6,631 nucleotides of DNA from Bacillota bacterium (lineage in GTDB: Bacteria; Bacillota; Clostridia; Lachnospirales; Lachnospiraceae), in assembly GCA_023398615.1 (NCBI GenBank), contig JAEWSD010000211.1, positions 1-6,631 of the forward strand, given 5' to 3'. This document shows positions 1 through 5,312 of the stretch, in pieces. The translations under genes were made by a program, and so were the position numbers. How positions within the stretch are numbered: position 1 is the first letter of the stretch; each line of letters begins with the position of its first letter. A model generated the notes under the pieces. The model saw only the letters and a list, made by a program, of their open reading frames with translations, had not been told where the DNA came from and ran no database searches.

Positions 1-409
1 TTATTTTCTCAACCTCTGCGGTCTCCTGCATCATACATCCGCATATGGCAATCAGCATTCCGGGATTCTTCCTTTTCAGGTTCTTCAAGAATCCCAATCT
101 GCCATATACCCGCGTATTCGCATTTTCACGGACAGTACAGGTATTGTATATCACAAAATCGGCTTCCTCCGTATCGCTTTCCACATATCCGATTTTCTCA
201 AGAATACCCGCCAGTTTTTCAGAGTCCTTTGCATTCATCTGACAGCCGAAGGTTGTGGTGCAAAAGGTTAACGGTCTCTTAAGCCTTTTGCTTTCCGCCT
301 TCACCCATTCACTGCATTTCTCCATAAAATAGTACTGTCTTTCTGGCTCCCTGATTGGTTCTTTATCTTCTAAATCTATATTCTGAAATCCTGATTTTAA
401 TTCATCCAT
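1..409 (-). CDS. miaB: MiaB, tRNA-2-methylthio-N6-dimethylallyladenosine synthase, N-terminal part
   Basis: MiaB is a cytoplasmic radical-SAM enzyme that adds a methylthio group at C2 of i6A37 in tRNAs reading UNN codons. Only the first 136 codons are present; the radical-SAM core and TRAM domain lie beyond the left edge. The visible part is the UPF0004 domain, with the three cysteines that hold the auxiliary 4Fe-4S cluster: C56 in TFGCQMN, C91 in NTCTVRENAN and C125 in CGCMMQE. RVYGRLG and KRKNP between the second and third cysteines also match the family. About 45 residues precede the domain, including ERQYYFMEKC, an extension I associate with clostridial MiaB, so the ATG at 409 is preferred over M29. 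The ribosome binding site is weak (AAAGG at 423-427, 13 nt before the ATG). It lies downstream of proA in the same direction, across a 236-nt gap, and may be read from its own promoter or by read-through. Confidence 0.95.
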   Translation of the reverse strand, partial: MDELKSGFQNIDLEDKEPIREPERQYYFMEKCSEWVKAESKRLKRPLTFCTTTFGCQMNAKDSEKLAGILEKIGYVESDTEEADFVIYNTCTVRENANTRVYGRLGFLKNLKRKNPGMLIAICGCMMQETAEVEKI

Positions 410-456
410 ATTTGATTATCTGCCTTTAACTAATAAGTAATTAACCTATGCGACAT

Positions 457-492
457 CCCCAAATTATATCCGATTCGATATAAAATTTGGGG
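457..492 (-). other. Strong stem-loop upstream of miaB (arms B and C)
   Basis: CCCCAAATT (457-465) is perfectly complementary to AATTTGGGG (484-492). Inside it ATATC (466-470) pairs with GATAT (477-481), leaving an AA bulge and a six-base loop. No T-run follows on either strand, so it is not an ordinary intrinsic terminator. It ends 47 nt before the miaB start codon. Its right arm is shared with the terminator-like hairpin at 482-509, so the two cannot form together. A role in the miaB leader is inference. Confidence 0.6.
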
Positions 493-509
493 AAGCCTCT
501 CCCAATTTT
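482..509 (-). terminator. Candidate terminator of the proA operon (arms A and B)
   Basis: Read on the minus strand, AAAATTGGGA (509 to 500), a six-base loop GAGGCT, and TCCCCAAATTTT (493 to 482) form a stem of about 10 bp with two single-base bulges. It ends in four T residues with an A-run on the opposite side, so it could work in both directions. The T-run is short and the stem not very GC-rich, so it may be leaky. It lies 137 nt past the proA stop now, but would lie only 6 nt past it if the 521-642 element were removed. Confidence 0.5.
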
Positions 510-512
510 GTC

Positions 513-520
513 ATGTTATC
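513..520. repeat. Left direct repeat flanking the 122-bp element
   Basis: ATGTTATC here is identical to 643-650 on the far side of the element. The preceding C (512) also matches C642, so the repeat can be read as 9 bp if that base is counted. Its position exactly at the outer edge of the inverted repeat suggests a target-site duplication. Confidence 0.6.
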
Positions 521-642
521 GTTACTATTCAGCCTTACGGCTTCATGGCAACAATTGATGCACAGAAGTCTCGGGTTTTCTGTGATTTTCGCTTCGCTTC
601 ACTCACAAAAACACCTCGCGGTACCATAGACTGAACTGTAAC
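521..642. mobile_element. MITE-like non-coding insertion, 122 bp
   Basis: The two ends form an imperfect terminal inverted repeat. The left end starts GTTACTATTCAGCCT, and the right end read inward on the other strand starts GTTACAGTTCAGTCT, giving 12 matches in 15. Exact 8-bp copies of ATGTTATC abut both ends (513-520 and 643-650), as expected of a target-site duplication. The interior has no convincing open reading frame but is rich in secondary structure: AGCC-TTAC-GGCT (531-542), CACAGAA paired with TTCTGTG (561-567 and 578-584), and TTTTCTGTGA paired almost fully with TCACAAAAA (576-585 and 603-611). GCTTC is repeated in tandem at 591-600. Small non-autonomous elements of this kind are moved by a transposase supplied elsewhere; no parent family is recognised. 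It could instead be an intergenic repeat of another origin. Copies elsewhere in the genome cannot be checked here. Confidence 0.55.
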
Positions 643-650
643 ATGTTATC
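643..650. repeat. Right direct repeat flanking the 122-bp element, containing the proA stop
   Basis: ATGTTATC matches 513-520 exactly. On the minus strand it reads GATAACAT, so it includes the last two bases of the proA R414 codon and the TAA stop. Duplication of this target would leave the proA reading frame intact. Confidence 0.6.
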
Positions 651-1890
651 TAATCTGACCGTTTCCGAATATGATATACTTCGTAGTAGTCAGGGCTGTC
701 AGTCCCATCGGACCTCTTGCATGAAGTTTTTGGGTACTGATGCCGATCTCCGCTCCCAGGCCGAACTCTCCGCCGTCTGTAAAGCGGGTGGATGCATTGA
801 CATAAACTGCCGCCGCATCGATTTCATTCAAAAACCTCATTGCATTGTTATAATCCTTAGTGATAATGGATTCGGAATGCTTTGTATTATAATAGTTGAT
901 GTGTGCAATCGCTTCTTCGATGGAATCTGCGATTTTAAGCGAAATAAACAGGTCCAGGTATTCCTTCCCGTAATCCTCCTCCGATGCGGGTTCCATCCCG
1001 GCACAGATCGCCCTGGCGCGTTCGTCCGCACGGAAAACAACCTTTTTTGCCGTTAACCTGTCATACAGCAAAGGTAAAAACCGTTCCGCAATCCTGCTGT
1101 GAACCACCAGTGATTCACAGGCGTTGCATACTCCAAGCCTTTGTGTCTTCGCATTTTCTATAATATCAAGAGCCATATCAAAATCGGCAAATTCATCGAC
1201 ATACACATGACAGTTGCCGGTACCGGTCTCAATTACCGGAACCGTGCTGTTCTCTACTACGGTGCGGATCAAGCCTGCCCCGCCTCTGGGTATTAAAAGG
1301 TCGATATACCGGTTCATCCGCATCATTTCCTTGGCGATTTCCCTGTCCGTATTCTCAACCAGCTGAATGGCATCCTCGGGCAGGCCTTTTGAAGAAAGAG
1401 CTTCCCTAATCACCCCGACGATTGCCGAATTGGAACGGATCGCGTCGCTGCCGCCTCTTAATATAACGGCATTACCAGTCTTAAAGCACAGGCCGAAAGC
1501 ATCTGCCGTAACATTCGGACGGGATTCATAAATAATTCCGATTACACCAAACGGCACCCTTTTCTGGCCGATCGTTAATCCGTTCGGGCGGTTTACCATT
1601 GAGATCACTTCTCCCACCGGATCGTACAGGGCAACGATATCAAGAAGTCCCTGCGCCATCCCGCAGACACGTTTGTGGTCAAGTGCCAAACGGTCAATTA
1701 AGGACTCCATCATGCCGTTCTTTTTGGCTTCTTCAATATCGGCCAGGTTTTGGGAAATAATTTCCTCTTCGTGGTCCAATAAAGCTTTGGCAGCTTCACG
1801 AAGCCCCTCATTCTTTTGCTCCTGCCCCAGAACATTAAGGGCAGTGGAAGCTTTCCTCGCCTTTGTTCCAATCTCATCCAGATACTTCAT
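646..1890 (-). CDS. proA: Glutamate-5-semialdehyde dehydrogenase (gamma-glutamyl phosphate reductase)
   Basis: ProA reduces gamma-glutamyl phosphate with NADPH to glutamate-5-semialdehyde, the second step of proline synthesis from glutamate, in the cytoplasm. At 414 residues it has the usual family length. It shows the aldehyde-dehydrogenase fold landmarks: VPFGVIGIIYESRPNVT (112-128), KTGNAVILRGGSDA (137-150) in the cofactor-binding region, ETGTGNCHVYVD (221-232), the catalytic cysteine C255 in QRLGVCNACES, and the conserved tail TDGGEFGLGAEIGIS followed by QKLHARGPMGL (371-397). No key residue is missing. The ATG at 1890 is supported by GGAGG five bases upstream (1896-1900). It is the last gene of the run and is separated from proB by the DUF896 and cyclo-ligase genes, with an 83-nt gap after the cyclo-ligase. 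Its substrate is unstable and is thought to pass from ProB directly, which fits co-transcription. The stop codon lies inside a direct repeat that flanks an apparent insertion. Confidence 0.97.
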   Translation of the reverse strand: MKYLDEIGTKARKASTALNVLGQEQKNEGLREAAKALLDHEEEIISQNLADIEEAKKNGMMESLIDRLALDHKRVCGMAQGLLDIVALYDPVGEVISMVNRPNGLTIGQKRVPFGVIGIIYESRPNVTADAFGLCFKTGNAVILRGGSDAIRSNSAIVGVIREALSSKGLPEDAIQLVENTDREIAKEMMRMNRYIDLLIPRGGAGLIRTVVENSTVPVIETGTGNCHVYVDEFADFDMALDIIENAKTQRLGVCNACESLVVHSRIAERFLPLLYDRLTAKKVVFRADERARAICAGMEPASEEDYGKEYLDLFISLKIADSIEEAIAHINYYNTKHSESIITKDYNNAMRFLNEIDAAAVYVNASTRFTDGGEFGLGAEIGISTQKLHARGPMGLTALTTTKYIIFGNGQIR

Positions 1891-1895
1891 AGTTA

Positions 1896-1900
1896 CCTCC
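1896..1900 (-). promoter_or_regulatory. Ribosome binding site of proA
   Basis: GGAGG on the minus strand with a five-base spacer (TAACT) to the ATG at 1890. It fixes the proA start and lies just downstream of a perfect palindrome. Confidence 0.75.
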
Positions 1901-1905
1901 CATCT

Positions 1906-1920
1906 GCGTGCCCGGCACGC
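1906..1920 (-). other. 15-bp palindromic hairpin ahead of proA
   Basis: GCGTGCC and GGCACGC flank a single central base, giving a 6-bp GC-rich stem with a 3-nt loop in RNA. It ends five bases before the proA Shine-Dalgarno sequence. No T-run follows on the minus strand, so termination is unlikely. It could be an mRNA processing or stability hairpin or a protein-binding palindrome; neither can be shown from sequence. It sits in the longest gap inside the gene run (1891-1973), in which no promoter was recognised. Confidence 0.5.
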
Positions 1921-1973
1921 TCGCTTTATTGTTTTCCGATACCGCAGCGTATTTGCCGGTTCTTAAACTGCTT

Positions 1974-2534
1974 CTACCAGATCACCCTTTCGGGTGTAAT
2001 GATCCTGTCAACTTTCGCATCAAACCGATTCACCGGAAGACGGTCGAGAATCTGAAATTCATACGCCAGTGCAATTTTTCCCATTTGGATTTCCTGATAC
2101 CTGTCAAAGAATCTGTCGTAATAGCCCCTGCCGTATCCTATCCGGTTCCTTTCATTATCAAAAGCAAGTCCCGGAACGATCACAAGATTCTCTTCCCTCT
2201 TTAGCGGAACCGCCTCCCGGTCCGTTACGGGTTCTAATATACCAAAGCTGCCCTGTACAAGCTCCTTAAGGGACTCTATCTCACAGAATTTCATCTCTCC
2301 GCCTGAGATTTTAGGGACGGCCACCCTTTTCCCCTGCGAAAAAGCAGCCAGCAGAATGCCGGTAGTTTCTACCTCCTGATTAAAGGAAACATAACAGAAT
2401 AACCGGCTGCACCGTGCAAAGGAGGCGGTGCTTAGCAGCTGTTCCGTAATTTCGTCACTGAGACTGTGAATCTGCGGCTTTGAAAGGCCGCTTTTTAATT
2501 CTTTAATATATTCCCGTATCTCTTTTTTGGTCAT
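1974..2534 (-). CDS. 5-formyltetrahydrofolate cyclo-ligase (5,10-methenyltetrahydrofolate synthetase)
   Basis: The enzyme uses ATP to convert 5-formyltetrahydrofolate to 5,10-methenyltetrahydrofolate, returning a storage or inhibitory folate to the one-carbon pool in the cytoplasm. The protein has 186 residues, normal for the family. The basic N-terminal helix (KKEIREYIKELK), FNQEVETTGIL (51-61), GKRVAVPK (68-75), IVPGLAFD (119-126) and the glycine-rich nucleotide loop RIGYGRGYYDRFF (131-143) all match, and the end has the usual VDRIITPE. Family members are called ygfA/fau in E. coli and yqgN in B. subtilis. The ATG at 2534 directly follows the TAG stop of the DUF896 gene, with AAGGAA (2546-2551) 11 nt upstream of the start, inside that gene, so translational coupling is likely. 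Its link with proline genes is by position only; no metabolic reason is evident. Confidence 0.95.
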   Translation of the reverse strand: MTKKEIREYIKELKSGLSKPQIHSLSDEITEQLLSTASFARCSRLFCYVSFNQEVETTGILLAAFSQGKRVAVPKISGGEMKFCEIESLKELVQGSFGILEPVTDREAVPLKREENLVIVPGLAFDNERNRIGYGRGYYDRFFDRYQEIQMGKIALAYEFQILDRLPVNRFDAKVDRIITPERVIW

Positions 2535-2744
2535 CTACTGCTTATTCCTTTTTGATAATTCTGTTACCGTACCGTCCGGGTTCAGAATCGATATATTATT
2601 CAATGTCCCGCGGAGGTTTCTTCGCACCGCCTGGATATAAGCCTCCCTTAACTCTTTCTGCTCCTTCTTTTCCTCCTCGGTCAAGCCTTCGGCCTGTGAC
2701 TTTTTGTACAGTTCATTGATTCTTGCCAGGCTTTTCTCATCCAT
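2535..2744 (-). CDS. DUF896 (YnzC/YneB-neighbour type) small helical protein
   Basis: This 69-residue protein belongs to the DUF896 family, whose known member is B. subtilis YnzC, a small cytoplasmic protein that folds as a helical hairpin. Its molecular function is not established. The N-terminal pattern ARINEL…KSQAEGLTEEEKKEQKELREAYI (from residue 7) and the later LNNISILNPDG stretch match the family. It is highly charged, with no signal peptide or membrane segment. An upstream in-frame ATG at 2777 would add 11 residues and leave a 1-nt gap to proB. The ATG at 2744 is preferred because MDEKSLARINEL aligns with family N-termini and because AAAGGCGGG (2752-2760) is well placed before it. In B. 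subtilis ynzC lies in an SOS-controlled operon; here it sits between proB and the cyclo-ligase, so that role cannot be carried over. Confidence 0.85.
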   Translation of the reverse strand: MDEKSLARINELYKKSQAEGLTEEEKKEQKELREAYIQAVRRNLRGTLNNISILNPDGTVTELSKRNKQ

Positions 2745-2750
2745 CCTGTT

Positions 2751-2760
2751 TCCCGCCTTT
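2751..2760 (-). promoter_or_regulatory. Ribosome binding site deciding the DUF896 start
   Basis: On the minus strand AAAGGCGGGA is followed by a six-base spacer and the ATG at 2744. The alternative upstream ATG at 2777 lies at the end of proB and has no comparable purine tract before it, which favours the shorter protein. Confidence 0.6.
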
Positions 2761-2778
2761 CTTATCTTCATTTTCACA

Positions 2779-3639
2779 CTAAGAATACTGGCTGGTTTTT
2801 ATATAATCCATCAATTCAAAACTCTCATTTCTGTGAGCTTTAAATAATGTCCCTACATTACCGCCTTCCATAATCCGGTTGATTATGTATACATCCTCGC
2901 CATTTGCAATTACCATATCCGCCCCCGCATTCGTTGCGATTTTTGCCGCCGATATCTTCGTTGCCATCCCGCCGGTTCCTACCGCCGTCGATGTATCCTT
3001 TGCAAGGGCGCTCAGCTTATCATCTATTACCTCAACAAAATCAATAAACTCAGCCTCCGGGTTTTTATGCGGATCATCCGTGTATAACCCGTCGATATCC
3101 GACAAAAGTATCAGCATGTCGGCATTCACCAATGCCGCCACTATTGCAGATAAGGTATCGTTATCCCCAAAATCACCGAATTCCAGCTCATCGGTCGAAA
3201 CCGTATCGTTTTCATTTACGATTGGAATGACACCCATATTCAGCAGCCCTTCAAACGTCTTTCTTGCATTTGCCCTGCTGATGTCGTTGATCATTGTATA
3301 TTTTGTCATTAGTATCTGTGCGGGTATCTGATTGTATTCCGCAAAAAGCTTCTGATAAACCATCATCAAACGTGCCTGACCTACTGCCGCACAGGCCTGT
3401 TTCACGGTGGTTGCCGAAGGCTTCTCCTTTAATCCCAGCGTTTCCCTGCCGACCGCCACCGCACCGGACGATACCAGTATCACATCTTTTCCCTGGTTAT
3501 TCAGGTCCGTCAATATACGAACCAGCTTTTCCATCTTTAACAGGTTAATGCTTCCGGTAGCCGCATGTGTCAGTGAAGACGAACCGATTTTAATTACGAT
3601 CCGTTTTTTATCCTTTAAAGCTAATCTGCTTTCTGCCAT
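2779..3639 (-). CDS. proB: Glutamate 5-kinase, short form without PUA domain
   Basis: ProB phosphorylates the gamma-carboxylate of glutamate with ATP, the first and normally proline-inhibited step of proline synthesis. The 286 residues cover one amino-acid-kinase domain: KIGSSSL (17-23) for phosphate binding, VSSGAVAVG (56-64), QACAAVGQ (81-88), VNENDTVST (141-149) and FGDNDTLSA (157-165) for glutamate and magnesium, LLSDIDGLYT (178-187), and GTGGMATKISAA (221-232) near the nucleotide. GTLF (263-266) closes the domain and about 20 residues follow. The C-terminal PUA domain of the roughly 370-residue E. coli type is absent; single-domain forms are known in Firmicutes, so this is not evidence of truncation. 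The ATG at 3639 has AAGGGG five bases upstream (3645-3650). It starts 31 nt after the COG2509 gene, and proA follows two genes later. No T-box leader or other proline-sensing structure fits in the short gaps. Confidence 0.96.
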   Translation of the reverse strand: MAESRLALKDKKRIVIKIGSSSLTHAATGSINLLKMEKLVRILTDLNNQGKDVILVSSGAVAVGRETLGLKEKPSATTVKQACAAVGQARLMMVYQKLFAEYNQIPAQILMTKYTMINDISRANARKTFEGLLNMGVIPIVNENDTVSTDELEFGDFGDNDTLSAIVAALVNADMLILLSDIDGLYTDDPHKNPEAEFIDFVEVIDDKLSALAKDTSTAVGTGGMATKISAAKIATNAGADMVIANGEDVYIINRIMEGGNVGTLFKAHRNESFELMDYIKTSQYS

Positions 3640-3670
3640 AATTGCCCCTTTCCCATTCCGGTAAATTCTC

Positions 3671-5272
3671 CTATGGCGCCTGATACCGCATGGTCATGGC
3701 TTCAAAAACCTTGATGCCGTCAATTGCCGCGGAAGTAATGCCGCCTGCATAGCCGGCACCTTCGCCGCAAGGATAGATTCCTGCGATATTGGATTCAAAT
3801 TTTTCATTTCTGAATATCCGCACCGGCGAAGAAGTCCGCGTCTCAACACCGGACAAAACCGCTTCCTCATCGGCATAACCCGGAATAAACCTGTCGAATG
3901 CTTTAATCCCCTCTATGACTGAGTCCGTCACATAATACGGCAGGCAGCTCCTTAAATCGGATAACCGGTATTTCCCTTTTGTATTAGGTTTAATATGACC
4001 TATTGTAACACTCTCCCGGTCATTGCACAAGTCTCCAAAAAGCTGAACCGGAATCAATCCGTTTCCCGCCTCGTATGCCTTACCTTCCAGGATACGCTGG
4101 AATTCCACACCGGACAGAGCTTCCGGAATTTCCGCCGACTTCGGAAAATCCTGAGGAGTTACCGTCACAATAAGAGCGCTGTTAGCATTCTCCTCATCCC
4201 TTGCATGGTTGCTCATACCGTTTACCGCTAATCTGCCCTGCTCCGAGGAAGCATTCACCACAAAACCGCCCGGACACATGCAGAAGGAATAAATACTTCT
4301 TCCGCTGCCTGCCTGATGTGTCAGCTTATAATCGGCGGCAGGCAGCTTGCTGTAAAAATCACCGTATTGGTTTCGGTTTATTAAGCTTTGCGGATGCTCT
4401 ATCCGGACCCCGACGGCAAAGGATTTCGCAGAAAGCTCAAGTCCTTTCCGGTAAATCAGGCGAAAGGTATCCCTTGCGCTGTGTCCGATCGCCATAACCA
4501 GAATATCACAGTCCAGATGTTCCCCGTGATTCAGCTCAATTCCGCAAAGGCGGCCCTTTTCCTCACAGATATCGGTCAGGCACGTACGGAATCTGACCTC
4601 TCCGCCAAGAGAAATGATCTCCTTGCGTATCGCCTGTACCACACCGCGAAGCCTGTCCGTTCCGATATGGGGTTTATTAAGATAAAGGATTTCTTCCGGC
4701 GCGCCATGCTCTGCAAATACCTCCAGCATCTTCCGGCTTCTTCCAAGCTCATCCTTAACCAGTGTGTTCAGCTTGCCGTCTGAAAATGTACCGGCTCCCC
4801 CTTCACCGAACTGCACATTGGATTCCGTATCCAACTCGTTGTTCTCCCAAAAGCGCTCAACCTTTTTTACCCGGTTTGCGATTTCATCCCCGCGTTCTAT
4901 TACAATCGGACGATAGCCGTGCCTTGCAAGCATCAATGCACAGAACAGGCCGGCCGGGCCGAAACCGGCAATGACGGGCCGGTGGTTCATTTTTTCACTG
5001 CCGGAGGGTGTGAAGCGGTATTCCGTCCTTTCCCCGGCCATGATATTCGCATTATGAAGCTTTCTTATTATCTTTTTCTCATCCGGTATGGTATCAACCT
5101 CGACGGTATAGGAATATGAGATTTCTTTTTTCTTCCTGGCATCAATGGATTTCTTAATAATTATATAGGAACGTATCTCATGTTCCGCAAGTTTCAGCTG
5201 TTTCGCTATCTGCTTTATCAGCTCTTCTTCCGTATGGCCGATATTAAGTTTCAGTTGAGTTATTTTGATCAC
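3671..5272 (-). CDS. COG2509-type NAD(P)/FAD-dependent dehydrogenase, substrate unknown
   Basis: A 533-residue flavoprotein of the family often labelled uncharacterized FAD-dependent dehydrogenase. The first 95 residues form a separate alpha/beta domain with the conserved IKKSIDARKKKEISYSYTVEV stretch split over 39-59. The Rossmann FAD motif GFGPAG follows at 103-108, with the acidic residue E126 at the end of the second strand (VIERG) to bind the ribose. A family signature GEGGAGTFSDGKL lies at 156-168. Near the C-terminus, GIYPCGEGAGYAGGITSAA (498-516) is the second FAD contact and includes C502. No signal peptide or membrane segment is seen, so it should be cytoplasmic. The start is GTG, supported by AGGAG seven bases upstream; an ATG two bases earlier opens a frame that stops at once. 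It lies 40 nt after another flavoprotein gene and 31 nt before proB. The reaction is not known for this family, and no proline role can be claimed from the sequence. Confidence 0.9.
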   Translation of the reverse strand: MIKITQLKLNIGHTEEELIKQIAKQLKLAEHEIRSYIIIKKSIDARKKKEISYSYTVEVDTIPDEKKIIRKLHNANIMAGERTEYRFTPSGSEKMNHRPVIAGFGPAGLFCALMLARHGYRPIVIERGDEIANRVKKVERFWENNELDTESNVQFGEGGAGTFSDGKLNTLVKDELGRSRKMLEVFAEHGAPEEILYLNKPHIGTDRLRGVVQAIRKEIISLGGEVRFRTCLTDICEEKGRLCGIELNHGEHLDCDILVMAIGHSARDTFRLIYRKGLELSAKSFAVGVRIEHPQSLINRNQYGDFYSKLPAADYKLTHQAGSGRSIYSFCMCPGGFVVNASSEQGRLAVNGMSNHARDEENANSALIVTVTPQDFPKSAEIPEALSGVEFQRILEGKAYEAGNGLIPVQLFGDLCNDRESVTIGHIKPNTKGKYRLSDLRSCLPYYVTDSVIEGIKAFDRFIPGYADEEAVLSGVETRTSSPVRIFRNEKFESNIAGIYPCGEGAGYAGGITSAAIDGIKVFEAMTMRYQAP

Positions 5273-5284
5273 ATTTACACTCCT
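5269..5284 (-). promoter_or_regulatory. Ribosome binding site and GTG start overlapped by an ATG-TGA start-stop
   Basis: AGGAG (5284 to 5280) precedes two possible starts. ATG at 5274-5272 is five bases away and is followed immediately by TGA (5271-5269). GTG at 5272-5270 is seven bases away and opens the 533-codon flavoprotein. The last base of the ATG is the first of the GTG. Initiation at the ATG would be unproductive. Confidence 0.6.
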
Positions 5285-5312
5285 GTTTAATGAAATAAGC
5301 CTTCTTCTTCCG

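Noticed and set aside
463..468. Perfect TATAAT on the minus strand that could be a miaB -10 box
   Set aside because: No -35-like hexamer lies 16-18 bp upstream and there is no TG extension; the bases are part of the inner stem of the 457-492 hairpin. A weak promoter cannot be excluded.
639..648. TAACATGTTA palindrome as an operator
   Set aside because: It arises at the junction of the element end and the right direct repeat and covers the proA stop codon, so it is better explained as an insertion junction.
2745..2777. Longer DUF896 protein starting at the ATG at 2777
   Set aside because: The added residues do not resemble the family, no ribosome binding site precedes that ATG, and the ATG at 2744 has a good one.
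2879..3331. A 150-codon plus-strand open frame opposite proB, and similar long plus-strand frames at 643-1056 and 5985-6485
   Set aside because: Each lies antisense to a well-recognised gene, has no family-like motif, and shows the composition expected of the reverse of a real coding frame.
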